Source: Variovorax sp. ZS18.2.2 (GTDB lineage Bacteria > Pseudomonadota > Gammaproteobacteria > Burkholderiales > Burkholderiaceae_C). From it: a DNA stretch of 64,000 nucleotides. The position numbers were made by a program, and so were the translations under genes. Below are positions 24,252 through 32,306 of the stretch, piece after piece (position 1 is the stretch's first letter; each line of letters opens with the position of its first letter). Under the pieces are notes generated by a model that ran no database searches, was not told where the DNA came from, and worked only from the letters and a program-made list of their open reading frames with translations. The DNA is taken from contig NZ_JANLNM010000001.1 in the NCBI RefSeq assembly GCF_024701975.1, positions 868,001 to 932,000 on the forward strand, in the 5' to 3' direction.

Positions 24252-24836
24252 GCAAAAATCAACGCCAGGAGTGCCGCCAAGGAGGCTTCGCACGAACGCA
24301 TCGTGGCCGTTGCTGCCAAGGCCATTCGCCGCAGCGGCTACGACGGCACCGGCGTCGCCGACATCATGAAAGAGGCGGGCCTGACGCACGGCGCGTTCTA
24401 CGCGCATTTCCCGTCGCGCGAGGCCATGCTGGCGGAAGCGTCCGTCCGTGCGTGCGCGGAGGCCGCCGCAGCAGCGGCAGATGCCGCAGCCAGCGTTCCC
24501 ACCGGCGAAGCCCTCGAACGCATGCTTCGCGCCTATCTCTCGAAAGAGCACCTGGCCCACGCAGACATTGGCTGCCCCTTGGCCGCGCTGGGCTCGGAAA
24601 CCCCGCGGCAGGCGCCCGAAGTGCGCAGCGCGACGACCCGGCACATCAAGGCGATGGTCGACCTGGTCGCGCGCCAATTGCCCGATTGGGGACAGCCCGG
24701 CGCCCACGAGCAGGCACTCGTGACGATCGCCACCATGGTCGGCGCCTTGACGCTGGCCCGTGCGGTCGACGAGCCCGCGCTGTCCGAGCGCCTGCTGGAA
24801 ACGGCCCTCCATCGGCTGCTCCCCGCCGAGGCCTGA
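24243..24836 (+). CDS. TetR-family transcriptional regulator
   Basis: 197 aa from ATG 24243 (in-frame ATGs at 24231 and 24234 overlap the -10 element). HTH: ERIVAVAAKAIRRSGYDGTGVADIMKEAGLTHGAFYAHFPSREAM in two helices pieces; C-terminal TetR_C-type ligand domain with Cys at GCPLAAL. It resembles regulators of electrophile- or quinone-responsive reductases. The same 27-bp block overlaps its start and precedes the reductase gene at 24935, indicating autoregulation and control of that pair. Confidence 0.85.
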   Translation: MPNAKINARSAAKEASHERIVAVAAKAIRRSGYDGTGVADIMKEAGLTHGAFYAHFPSREAMLAEASVRACAEAAAAAADAAASVPTGEALERMLRAYLSKEHLAHADIGCPLAALGSETPRQAPEVRSATTRHIKAMVDLVARQLPDWGQPGAHEQALVTIATMVGALTLARAVDEPALSERLLETALHRLLPAEA

Positions 24837-24872
24837 TTTCACCCCCGAAGAATGCCGCCCATTCGCTCGCCC

Positions 24873-24899
24873 TTGAATATGATGAGCGTCATGCCAAAT
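24873..24899 (+). repeat. 27-bp repeat, copy 2 (putative TetR operator)
   Basis: Copy of 24225-24251 (single T/C difference) with the -10-like TATGAT at 24878-24883; the -35 region here is poor. It ends within a 16-codon upstream reading frame that leads into the reductase gene. Confidence 0.7.
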
Positions 24900-24938
24900 T
24901 CGATTTTTACCCCAGCCAACCCCAAGGAAACGCCATGA
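24891..24938 (+). CDS. Putative 15-aa leader peptide MPNSIFTPANPKETP
   Basis: ATG within copy 2 of the repeat, 15 codons, TGA overlapping the ATG of the reductase as ATGA. Its first three codons equal those of the TetR gene, so it arose by duplication of the tetR promoter and start. If transcription starts where the -10 predicts, it would be leaderless and translationally coupled to the next gene. AAGGAA within it is the ribosome site of the reductase. Confidence 0.35.
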   Translation: MPNSIFTPANPKETP

Positions 24939-25936
24939 AGGCGTTTGTTCTCGATCGATACGGCAAGAAAGGCGCGCTGCGATCGGCAGACATGCCGATG
25001 CCGAGCCTGCACGACGACGAGGTCCTGGTCGAGGTCCACGCCGCGGGTGTGAACCTGCTGGACGCCAAGATCAGGGACGGCGAGTTCAAGCTCATCCTGC
25101 CGTACCGCCTGCCGCTCGTGCTGGGGCACGACGTGGCCGGCGTCGTGGTCAAGACCGGGCCGCAGGTGCGGCAGTTCAAGGTGGGCGACGAGGTCTATGC
25201 GCGCACCGACGATTTCCGCATCGGCACCTTCGCGGAGTTCGTGCCGGTGAAGGAGGTCTCGCTCGCGCTCAAGCCCGGGAACCTCACGATGGAGGAGACC
25301 GCTTCCATCCCGCTGGTCGGCCTCACCGCGTGGCAGGCGCTCGTGGAAAAGGCAGGGCTCAAGAAGGGGCAGCAGGTCTTCATCCAGGCGGGCTCCGGCG
25401 GCGTGGGAACCTTTGCGATCCAGCTCGCGAGGCACCTGGGCGCCACCGTCGCCACGACGACGGGCACGTCCAACGTCGAGTTCGTCAAGCGCCTTGGCGC
25501 GAACATCGTCGTCGACTATCGCAAGCAGGATTTCGAAGACATCCTCAGCGGCTGCGACGTCGTCCTGAACAGCCAGGACGGCAAGACGCTCGAGAAGTCC
25601 CTGCGCGTGCTCAAGAGCGGCGGAAAGCTCATCTCCATCTCCGGACCGCCCGATCCCGAATTCGGCAAGACCATCGCGGCGCCCGGTTTCGTGCGGCTGG
25701 TCATGCGGCTGCTGAGCGCCGGCATCCGGCGCCGGGCGCGCGTCCGCGGCGTGGGCTATTCGTTCCTCTTCATGCGGGCGAACGGCGGCCAGTTGCGCGA
25801 GATCACCCGGCTCATCGAGGCCGGCGCCATCCGCCCCGTGATCGATCGCGTCTTTCCGTTCGCGTCGACCAACGAGGCCCTCGCCTATGTCGAAGCCGGC
25901 CGTGCCAAGGGCAAGGTCGTCATCAAGCTCAAGTGA
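24935..25936 (+). CDS. Zinc-independent NADP-dependent quinone-oxidoreductase-like MDR
   Basis: 333 aa medium-chain dehydrogenase/reductase. GroES-like N-domain (VLVEVHAAGVNLLDAKIRDGEF, LGHDVAGVVVKTGPQV) and Rossmann domain with VFIQAGSGGVGTFAIQLARHLGA. No structural or catalytic zinc Cys set, as in QOR/RTN4IP1-type enzymes, which reduce quinones or enones with NADPH. Start by AAGGAAA seven bases upstream. It is followed by an SDR 37 bp later and preceded by the TetR gene: likely a detoxification unit for quinones or reactive enones. Confidence 0.85.
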   Translation: MKAFVLDRYGKKGALRSADMPMPSLHDDEVLVEVHAAGVNLLDAKIRDGEFKLILPYRLPLVLGHDVAGVVVKTGPQVRQFKVGDEVYARTDDFRIGTFAEFVPVKEVSLALKPGNLTMEETASIPLVGLTAWQALVEKAGLKKGQQVFIQAGSGGVGTFAIQLARHLGATVATTTGTSNVEFVKRLGANIVVDYRKQDFEDILSGCDVVLNSQDGKTLEKSLRVLKSGGKLISISGPPDPEFGKTIAAPGFVRLVMRLLSAGIRRRARVRGVGYSFLFMRANGGQLREITRLIEAGAIRPVIDRVFPFASTNEALAYVEAGRAKGKVVIKLK

Positions 25937-25973
25937 ACCTGTTTTTCAACCTGCAACCCTCTGGAGATATTTC

Positions 25974-26651
25974 ATGAAGATCGAAAACGCCGTCGTCCTC
26001 GTCACCGGTGCCAACCGCGGCATCGGCCTCGCATTCACGCGCGAACTGCTTGCCCGCGGCGCTCGCAAGGTCTACGCCGGTGCACGCGACCCCGCCACCA
26101 TCACGCAGGCCGGCGTCGAGCCGCTGCGGCTCGACGTCAACAAGCCCGATGAGGTGGCGGCCGCCGCGGCGCTGGCTTCCGACGTGACGCTGGTCATCAA
26201 CAACGCCGGCATCGCGCAGGCCGGAGGCTTCCTGGCGCCGGACAGCGAAGAGGTCGCGCGCCGCATCTTCGAGACCAACTTCTTTGCCGTACTGCGCATG
26301 AGCAAGGCCTTTGCGCCGGCGCTCGCGGCCAATGGCGGCGGCGCGCTGCTCAATGGGCTGTCGGTCGCCTCGTGGGTGAACGGCGGCGAGCTGGCTGCTT
26401 ACTCGGCGAGCAAGTCCGCGGCCTGGTCCCTCACCAACGCGCTGCGCAGCGAACTCGCGCCGCAGAAGACCCAGGTGCTGGGTCTGCACATGGCCTATGT
26501 CGACACCGACATGACCAGCAGCTTCGACGTGCCCAAGACCAGCCCCGAGGACATCGTCCGGCGTGCGCTCGACGGGCTCGAAGCCGGCCAGGACGAAGTG
26601 CTTGCGGACGAGCTCACGCAGCAGGTCAAGCGGGGCATGGTGGCGTCATGA
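25974..26651 (+). CDS. Short-chain dehydrogenase/reductase
   Basis: 225 aa classical SDR. Cofactor motif VLVTGANRGIGLAF, NNAG at ~78, Ser in NGLSVASW and the active-site Y-S-A-S-K (AAYSASKSAAW). GGAGATATTTC precedes the ATG. Second structural gene of the TetR-linked unit. Substrate unknown. Confidence 0.86.
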   Translation: MKIENAVVLVTGANRGIGLAFTRELLARGARKVYAGARDPATITQAGVEPLRLDVNKPDEVAAAAALASDVTLVINNAGIAQAGGFLAPDSEEVARRIFETNFFAVLRMSKAFAPALAANGGGALLNGLSVASWVNGGELAAYSASKSAAWSLTNALRSELAPQKTQVLGLHMAYVDTDMTSSFDVPKTSPEDIVRRALDGLEAGQDEVLADELTQQVKRGMVAS

Positions 26652-26679
26652 AGCAAGGCCGCCTGTGACCTGAAGGAGC

Positions 26680-26871
26680 GTGCCGACGCGCACGGTCACT
26701 TCAGGCGGCGTGCGGTTCGCCTGGCGCGAACTGGGCACGGACAACCCCGGCACGCCGCCACGCTGGCGGCGGCCAAGCCGCGGGCGCTGATCTTCATGTC
26801 CTTCGGGCCGTCGATGGTGCACTTCGTCGAGCTGGTGATGGTGGCGCCGGGCGAGCGCTACCTGCGCTGAG
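26680..26871 (+). pseudogene. Fragmented alpha/beta-hydrolase-like remnant
   Basis: From about 26680 one frame reads VTSGGVRFAWRELGTDNPGTP, like the N-terminus of alpha/beta hydrolases (RFAYRELG..TP). It derails near 26750, and a second frame reads ALIFMSFGPSMVHFVELVM..GERYLR up to TGA 26869-26871. Two gene ends joined by an internal deletion is the simplest explanation. Confidence 0.45.
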
Positions 26872-26885
26872 CGCCCGCACCTCCC

Positions 26886-26902
26886 TGCACCAAACGGGAC
26901 GA
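26886..26902 (+). promoter_or_regulatory. NtrC-like half-site upstream of nirB
   Basis: TGCACCAAACGGGACGA: left half equals the NtrC consensus TGCACC, right half is degenerate. A second weaker dyad (GCGCC..GGTGC) is at 26950-26965. Both lie 30-110 bp upstream of the sigma-54 promoter, where enhancer sites are expected. Confidence 0.4.
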
Positions 26903-26993
26903 CGCATGCGCCACAACGGCGCACGCCGCCGCGCCCTGCGACCCGTCGAGCGCCGCATTTGGTGCGATGCGCTCCCGCAGACGGCCCAATCGC

Positions 26994-27010
26994 CTGGCAC
27001 GGATGTTGCG
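26994..27010 (+). promoter_or_regulatory. Sigma-54 promoter of nirBD
   Basis: CTGGCACGGATGTTGCG fits YTGGCACGrNNNTTGCW except for the last base; GG (26996) and GC (27008) are separated by exactly 10 bp. Transcription would start near 27020, giving a ~215-nt leader before nirB. Sigma-54 implies nitrogen control through NtrC. Confidence 0.75.
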
Positions 27011-27235
27011 CAGGGTCTTGCACTGTTCCGCGGCAACGCCGCCGCGGCACTCACAGTGCCTCCGCTAACGACGGCGGACCCGAGCGCACTGCAAGCCTTT
27101 GTTCAACCAAGGCCGGCAGTACGTCCGTTCCAACCCGATTCGCATCCGTCCCTTGCGGGGGCTCGCCCTGACTGCCGTCTTTCCGACGGGGTCTGCGGCG
27201 GACTGACGCATGGCCGGCTGCACGCAGGATCCGAC

Positions 27236-29764
27236 ATGAAAATCGCAGTCATTGGCCACGGCATGGTGGGCCACAAGTTTCTAGAGCAACTCCACGAACT
27301 CGGCGTTGCCGATGCAGAGGTCACGGTGTTCTGCGAAGAGCCCCGTGCGGCCTACGACCGGGTGCATCTTTCCGAATTCTTCGCGGGCAAGACCGCCGAA
27401 GACCTCTCGCTGGTGGAGCCCGGCTTCTTCGAGCGCAGCGGCTTCACGCTGCGTCTTGCGGCGAAGGCGGTGGCCATCGAACGCCGCAACAACACCCTCA
27501 CCACCGCCGACGGCGAAGTGGTGCCCTACGACAAGCTCGTGCTGGCCACCGGCTCCTCGCCCTTCGTGCCGGCCGTGCCCGGCCGCGACCGCCCCAACTG
27601 CTTCGTCTACCGCACCATCGAAGACCTGGAGGCGATGAAGGAATGCGGCGCGCGCTCCAAGAGCGGCGTGGTGGTCGGCGGCGGCCTGCTGGGCCTGGAA
27701 TGCGCCAAGGCGCTGCGCGACATGGGCCTGGAGACGCACGTGGTCGAGTTCGCACCGCGTCTCATGGCCGTGCAGGTCGACGAGGGCGGCGGCCGCGCGC
27801 TGCGCAGCAGCATCGAGGCGCTGGGCCTGCATGTGCACACGGGCCGCAACACGGTGGAGATCATCGACGGCGCCACCGCGCGCCACCGCATGGTGTTCGC
27901 CGACGGCACGTACCTGGAGACCGACATGATCGTGTTCTCCGCCGGCATCCGCCCGCGCGACGAACTGGCGCGGCAGTCGGTGCTGGCCATCGGCCCGCGC
28001 GGCGGCGTGGCGATCGACAGCCACTGCCGCACCAGCGACCACGACGTCTACGCCATCGGCGAGTGCGCCTCGTGGAACGAGCAGACCTTCGGCCTTGTCG
28101 CGCCCGGCTACGACATGGCGCGCGTTGCAGCGAAGCACATCGCCGGCCAGCAGGACGCCGCCTTCATCGGCGCGGACATGAGCACCAAGCTCAAGCTCAT
28201 GGGCGTGGACGTCGCCAGCATCGGCGACGCGCATGGCAAGACGCCGCACTCGCGCGCCTACCAGTACATCAACGAGCACAAGCAGATCTACAAGAAGATC
28301 GTGGTGAGCGAAGACGGCAAGCAGTTGCTGGGCGCGGTGCTGGTCGGCGATGCGGCCGAATACGGCACGCTGCTGCAGATGGCGCTCAACGGCATCGCGC
28401 TGCCGGCGGACCCGGAGTTTCTGATCCTGCCCTCGAGCGACGGCAAGGCGCGCCCCGGCCTCGGGGTGGATGCGCTGCCCGACACGGCGCAGATCTGCTC
28501 CTGCAACAACGTGACCAAGGGCCAGATCTGCGCGGCCGTGGGCGAGGGCGCCTGCACCGTCGCCGAGATGACGGCTTGCACCAAGGCCGGCGCCACCTGC
28601 GGCGGCTGCGTGGCGCTGGTGGGGCAGGTGATGAAGGTGGAGATGGCCAAGCGCGGCATGGCCGTGAACAACCACCTGTGCGAGCACTTCGCGTACTCGC
28701 GCCAGGAGCTCTACCACCTGATCCGCGTGGGCGAGATCCGCAGCTTCGACGATCTGCTCGCCAAACACGGCAAGGGCCTGGGCTGCGACATCTGCAAGCC
28801 CACGGCGGCGAGCATCTTCGCCTCGTGCTGGAACGAGTTCGTGCTGAAGAAGAACCTCGCGAGCCTGCAAGACAGCAACGACTATTTCCTCGGCAACATC
28901 CAGAAGGACGGCACCTACTCGGTCGTGCCGCGCATGCCGGGCGGCGAGGTCACGCCCGACGGGCTCATCGCCGTGGGACAGGTCGCGAAGAAGTACGGCC
29001 TCTACACCAAGATCACCGGCGGCGCCCGCGTGGACATGTTCGGCGCGCGCGTCGAGCAGTTGCCGTCGATCTGGGAAGAACTCATCGCCGCGGGCTTCGA
29101 GTCGGGCCACGCTTACGGCAAGTCGCTGCGCACGGTGAAGAGTTGCGTGGGTTCGACGTGGTGCCGCTACGGCGTGGACGACAGCGTGGGCCTGGCCGTG
29201 GAGCTGGAGAACCGCTACAAGGGCCTGCGCGCGCCGCACAAGATCAAGTTCGGCGTGTCGGGCTGCACCCGCGAATGCGCCGAGGCGCAGGGCAAGGACG
29301 TCGGCATCATCGCCACCGAGAAGGGCTGGAACCTCTACGTCTGCGGCAACGGCGGCATGAAGCCGCGTCACGCCGAGCTGTTCGCCTCCGACCTCACCAA
29401 GGCGCAGCTCATCCAGCTGATCGATCGCTTCCTGATGTTCTACGTGCGCACGGCCGACCGCCTGCAGCGCACCAGCACCTGGCGCGAGAACCTCGAAGGC
29501 GGGCTCGACTACCTCAAGGGCGTGCTGCTGCAGGACACCCTGGGCATCACCGGCGAGCTCGAGGCGCAGATGCAGAGCGTGGTCGACACCTACCAGTGCG
29601 AGTGGAAGACCGCCGTGAACGACCCCGCCACGCGCCAGCGCTTCCGCTCCTTCGTCAACAGCGAGAAGCCTGACGAGCACATCGTGTTCGTGAAGGAGCG
29701 CGGCCAGATCCGCCCGGCCCGCGCCGAAGAGCGCAGCACCGAAGCCGACGCCGAAACCGTCTGA
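27236..29764 (+). CDS. nirB: Assimilatory nitrite reductase large subunit
   Basis: 842 aa. Reduces nitrite to ammonium with NAD(P)H. FAD/NAD(P) domains at 1-~400 (MKIAVIGHGMVGHKFLEQL, VVVGGGLLGLECAKAL), a BFD-like [2Fe-2S] region at ~420-480 (CSCNNVTKGQIC, CGGC), and the siroheme/[4Fe-4S] module with SCVGSTWCRYG and SGCTRECAEA. Start placed at the ATG giving MKIAVIGHG; the open frame extends to 26906 but that part has no homology I recognise and lies over the promoter. Followed by nirD after 21 bp. Predicted sigma-54/NtrC control fits an assimilatory role. Confidence 0.95.
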   Translation: MKIAVIGHGMVGHKFLEQLHELGVADAEVTVFCEEPRAAYDRVHLSEFFAGKTAEDLSLVEPGFFERSGFTLRLAAKAVAIERRNNTLTTADGEVVPYDKLVLATGSSPFVPAVPGRDRPNCFVYRTIEDLEAMKECGARSKSGVVVGGGLLGLECAKALRDMGLETHVVEFAPRLMAVQVDEGGGRALRSSIEALGLHVHTGRNTVEIIDGATARHRMVFADGTYLETDMIVFSAGIRPRDELARQSVLAIGPRGGVAIDSHCRTSDHDVYAIGECASWNEQTFGLVAPGYDMARVAAKHIAGQQDAAFIGADMSTKLKLMGVDVASIGDAHGKTPHSRAYQYINEHKQIYKKIVVSEDGKQLLGAVLVGDAAEYGTLLQMALNGIALPADPEFLILPSSDGKARPGLGVDALPDTAQICSCNNVTKGQICAAVGEGACTVAEMTACTKAGATCGGCVALVGQVMKVEMAKRGMAVNNHLCEHFAYSRQELYHLIRVGEIRSFDDLLAKHGKGLGCDICKPTAASIFASCWNEFVLKKNLASLQDSNDYFLGNIQKDGTYSVVPRMPGGEVTPDGLIAVGQVAKKYGLYTKITGGARVDMFGARVEQLPSIWEELIAAGFESGHAYGKSLRTVKSCVGSTWCRYGVDDSVGLAVELENRYKGLRAPHKIKFGVSGCTRECAEAQGKDVGIIATEKGWNLYVCGNGGMKPRHAELFASDLTKAQLIQLIDRFLMFYVRTADRLQRTSTWRENLEGGLDYLKGVLLQDTLGITGELEAQMQSVVDTYQCEWKTAVNDPATRQRFRSFVNSEKPDEHIVFVKERGQIRPARAEERSTEADAETV

Positions 29765-29785
29765 CGAAAACCGAGGATCTCCACG

Positions 29786-30127
29786 ATGACCACCGACACC
29801 CTTCAATGGACCGCCGTGTGCGCGGCCGGCGACATCCTCCCCGACACCGGCGTCTGCGCGCTGGTCGAAGGCGTGCATGTCGCGATCTTCAGCGTGGGCC
29901 GGGAGCAGGCCCTGTACGCGATCGACAACGTGGACCCGAAGGCTGGTGCCAGCGTGCTGTCGCGCGGGCTGGTGGGGAGCCTGGGCGACCGCATCGTCGT
30001 CGCCTCGCCGCTCTACAAGAACCACTTCGACCTGCGCAGCGGCGAATGCCTGGAAGCGCCCGAGTACTCGGTGCGAGCCCATGCGGTGCGTGTGCAGGAA
30101 GGGCGCGTGCTCGTCGCGCTGGCTTGA
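29786..30127 (+). CDS. nirD: Nitrite reductase small subunit
   Basis: 113 aa Rieske-fold partner of NirB. The fold is recognisable (VCALVEGVHVAIFSV, YAIDNVDPKAGASVLSRGLVGSLGD, SPLYKNHFDLRSGECLE), and as in other NirD proteins the Cys/His cluster ligands of true Rieske proteins are absent. Operon with nirB. No nitrate reductase gene (nasA) follows in this window, unlike many relatives. Confidence 0.93.
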   Translation: MTTDTLQWTAVCAAGDILPDTGVCALVEGVHVAIFSVGREQALYAIDNVDPKAGASVLSRGLVGSLGDRIVVASPLYKNHFDLRSGECLEAPEYSVRAHAVRVQEGRVLVALA

Positions 30128-30204
30128 GCGTCGAGCGCCCTTCGTTCCTCTGTAGAATCCGGCGGCTGGGTCGACAACTCGTTTGAAATCAACGGGTTGC
30201 AAAT

Positions 30205-30278
30205 GCGGGTGTAGTTCAATGGCAGAACGGCAGCTTCCCAAGCTTCATACGAGGGTTCGATTCCCTTCACCCGCTCCA
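30205..30278 (+). tRNA. tRNA-Gly(CCC)
   Basis: 74 nt with encoded CCA. Acceptor GCGGGTG/CACCCGC pairs fully, D-arm GTTCAATGGCAGAAC, anticodon loop TTCCCAA (anticodon CCC), T-arm GAGGG-TTCGATT-CCCTT. The anticodon stem GCAGC/GCTTC has one apparent C-U mismatch. It lies 77 bp after nirD, same strand. Confidence 0.95.
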
Positions 30279-30363
30279 TCTCATCGATCCCCGGACGCAA
30301 TCCCCCCTTTCTCAAGCGCGACACAGCACAGTCCGATCCAGGACCTGGCTGCGCCCGGCGCGC

Positions 30364-30391
30364 AAAAAAGAAGCCCGCAACGAGGCGGGCT
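30364..30391 (-). terminator. Intrinsic terminator
   Basis: Leftward: AGCCCGC-6 nt-GCGGGCT followed by TCTTTTTT. It ends the leftward hypothetical gene at 30523-30948. Confidence 0.8.
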
Positions 30392-30522
30392 GAATGGCCC
30401 GTACTTGCGTGGGGCCGGAGGGAGGAACCCGTCGCAGGGAGGAAGCGACGGGCAGGGTCATCATGGCCGCCGAATTGGGAGACTTCTGGGAGGAATCGGC
30501 CTGAAGCTTCGATTCCTTCCTT

Positions 30523-30948
30523 TCAGGGCCATTGCTTCTTCGCGAAATAGTGATCCTCGTCCGTGTACCCGTCGAGGTCGACCAGATCACCGGATTCGGG
30601 CGCGCTGACATCGCTGAGCGACAGTGCAGAAACGATCTGGCGCATGACGGACGGCGGTGCCTTGTTCAGAACGACGAAACGAACCTGCCCGGACTCGTCT
30701 TCATTGAGCAGGATGTCGATATAGGGCAGGTCGGCACCGTGCGGGCCCATTCCGAACCACGTTTGACGTTCGTCACTGGTCGCGTCGAGTGGCGACTGGT
30801 GCCGCGTCCAGCTCGCTTGCGGAAACAGTGCCGCCAGCTGTTCCTTCACTTCGCCGACCGTCCCGAGCGGCTCGGCGAGCATGCGTTCCCAACGCGTCAT
30901 CGGCCCGCTGCCTGCCGGCGCGCGGTAAAGATAGAAGTGGAAGCTCAT
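30523..30948 (-). CDS. Hypothetical protein
   Basis: 141 aa from the ATG at 30948 (GAGGA six bases upstream; another ATG at 30954). MSFHFYLYRAPAGSGPMTRWERMLAEPLG opens a soluble protein with an acidic C-terminus (DLVDLDGYTDEDHYF). VKEQLAALFPQASW and YIDILLNEDESGQVRFVVLNK look like a folded alpha/beta domain, reminiscent of small immunity-type or uncharacterised Burkholderiales proteins. I recognise no family. It is followed by its own terminator at 30364. Confidence 0.65.
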   Translation of the reverse strand: MSFHFYLYRAPAGSGPMTRWERMLAEPLGTVGEVKEQLAALFPQASWTRHQSPLDATSDERQTWFGMGPHGADLPYIDILLNEDESGQVRFVVLNKAPPSVMRQIVSALSLSDVSAPESGDLVDLDGYTDEDHYFAKKQWP

Positions 30949-31047
30949 CGTCATTCCTCGCAACAGGGGAGCGGATGGGCGGGGCAGGTGCTTGTCGCCG
31001 CCGCGGGCATTGTGGTCGCAGCGCCGGCAAGCCAGAACCGTCCGGGC

Positions 31048-31072
31048 AAAAAAATACCCGCCGAAGCGGGTT
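31048..31072 (-). terminator. Intrinsic terminator without an assigned gene
   Basis: Leftward: ACCCGC-TTCG-GCGGGT followed by ATTTTTTT. No leftward gene is visible between it and 31200, so it may end a small RNA. Confidence 0.7.
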
Positions 31073-31204
31073 CGAGGAGCCCTGGTGGGCGCTCTAAGGA
31101 CGAAACAGAGAGCTCTTCTTGTATGCGGCCCTGTTGCGTGACAGCCCCTCGATCGTCGGTGGAGTGGTTGTGATCGGCTGTAAGCCAAAAATAGGCTGTT
31201 GGCG

Positions 31205-31403
31205 TAGGACACACTTAAAAACGTGAAGTATTTGGCAGGCCCCGATGGCTACTGCGCAGCGGGTGAGCCTGAAGTGTCGGTCTCGTCTTACAGAGGTGGC
31301 TTGTGCGAAGCCCTAGATTTTGCGAACTCGCTTCGAAGTGCGAGTTCTCTGTGTGTGACAGCACCTAAAGAGATTCAACCCAGCCTTGCGCTGGGTTTTT
31401 TTT
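31205..31403 (+). ncRNA. Candidate structured small RNA
   Basis: Nested pairings ACACTT/AAGTGT, CAGGC/GCCTG and CCCG/CGGG in the first 70 nt, GGCTT/AAGCC, then an 8-bp hairpin GAACTCGC/GCGAGTTC (31324-31347) and an intrinsic terminator (31377-31403). No ORF fits. The 5' end is a guess. I do not recognise it as 6S, tmRNA or a known riboswitch. Confidence 0.35.
31377..31403 (+). terminator. Intrinsic terminator
   Basis: AACCCAGC-CTTGC-GCTGGGTT followed by a run of eight T. Rightward; no rightward ORF precedes it. Confidence 0.85.
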
Positions 31404-31553
31404 GCGCCTGACGTTCCGGGCGGTTGTGAACTAATGCAACTTCAAGCCATCAAGTTTGTGTAAATGTGTCTTGTTGTGCCTTATGTCGCAGATCAACCAT
31501 TCCCAATGTACAGATCGCTGCCGCACACTCTTCGCAACAAAAAGAGGTGTCCC

Positions 31554-31925
31554 ATGGGAGTTATGAATGAACTGTCACCTGAGGTGGACACATTCGTGTG
31601 CCGCTTCAGCATCCCGATCCGGCTTGATGAAGATCGGTTCCAGTATTTCCCCGTCGTGGGGGTTTTTCGCAGCATGCCGTTCGACCAGGTCGATCGATGG
31701 GTGATGCGGCCGGACGGCCGTGCGCGCACCGATCGCGAATTGGCGGCCGAGGTTCTTCTCGAGTTGCGCCGGCCACTCGGCTCCACGGGCAAGACGGCCT
31801 CGCTCAAGTTCGGTATCACCGATGTGCTCGAAGTGGCTCGGGCTGCGGCCATCATCGTGGCAACGTTCCTGGCCGAGCTTCCGCGCGGAGCGGAGCGGGA
31901 GTTCGAGAGCGAACTCGCGGGCTAG
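31554..31925 (+). CDS. Hypothetical protein
   Basis: 123 aa from ATG 31554, chosen for GAGGT six bases upstream. Soluble; MNELSPEVDTFVCRFSIPIRLDEDRFQYFP begins a probable beta-rich domain, and VLEVARAAAIIVATFLAELP is a hydrophobic helix near the C-terminus. No family recognised. It is followed 20 bp later by an intrinsic terminator, so it is a single-gene unit. Confidence 0.6.
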   Translation: MGVMNELSPEVDTFVCRFSIPIRLDEDRFQYFPVVGVFRSMPFDQVDRWVMRPDGRARTDRELAAEVLLELRRPLGSTGKTASLKFGITDVLEVARAAAIIVATFLAELPRGAEREFESELAG

Positions 31926-31947
31926 ACCGGGCTGGTCGGGTCCAATG

Positions 31948-31973
31948 AAAAAGCCCGCACAAGGCGGGCTTTG
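31948..31973. terminator. Intrinsic terminator
   Basis: AAAAAGCCCGC-ACAAG-GCGGGCTTT: 7-bp GC stem flanked by A and T. Ends the 123-aa hypothetical gene. Confidence 0.8.
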
Positions 31974-32267
31974 GAATGTGGTCGTGGACTCTCACGCGGT
32001 CCACGGTTACGGCAAATGTTCAATTGCGGAAGCCACCTGTTGTTTTTCTCGTCGTAGTGACTTCGACGCGCCGGTGTGAGATTCGGCTTGCCTGGCCAGG
32101 CAACACCCGGAGCAAGTCTGGGCGAGGGCGGATTGTACCAGATGGCGTTTTTGTGCCCGGCAAAGAACGAAATTCGAGGTGGGTCCAGATATTTTTCGTC
32201 TGCTGCTGCTTTTGCAGGCACCGTGTTGCAGGCCACGCCAGGCAACGATCCTGAACGCTTCACACAT

Positions 32268-32306
32268 GGTTTTCCACAACATTGTCCCCATTGAAAATGG
32301 AAAACC
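32268..32306. repeat. 9-bp inverted repeat
   Basis: GGTTTTCCA (32268-32276) and TGGAAAACC (32298-32306), spacer 21 bp, upstream of the small ORF at 32432. Could be a leader hairpin or operator. Confidence 0.5.

Larger units (their letters stand above)
26652..27235. other. Intergenic stretch: gene remnants and nirB control region
   Basis: 584 bp without an intact gene. 26680-26871 holds two frame-shifted scraps of protein-coding sequence. 26886-27010 holds NtrC-like half-sites and a sigma-54 promoter. Between 27011 and 27235 nothing else is recognised; a long frame running into nirB from 26906 has no family resemblance and is not treated as coding. Confidence 0.6.
30949..31553. other. Gene-poor stretch with terminators and possible small RNAs
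   Basis: 605 bp without a convincing ORF. A leftward terminator (31048-31072) and a rightward terminator (31377-31403) point outward from a common region near 31200, as divergent short transcripts would. Strong hairpins lie at 31324-31347 and in 31208-31275. Confidence 0.5.

Noticed and set aside
26906..27235. N-terminal extension of nirB
   Set aside because: Arg/Pro-rich, covers the sigma-54 promoter, and the normal NirB start MKIAVIG follows.
32270..32278. TTTTCCACA resembling a DnaA box
   Set aside because: Single copy with one mismatch, no cluster and no replication genes nearby; not an origin.
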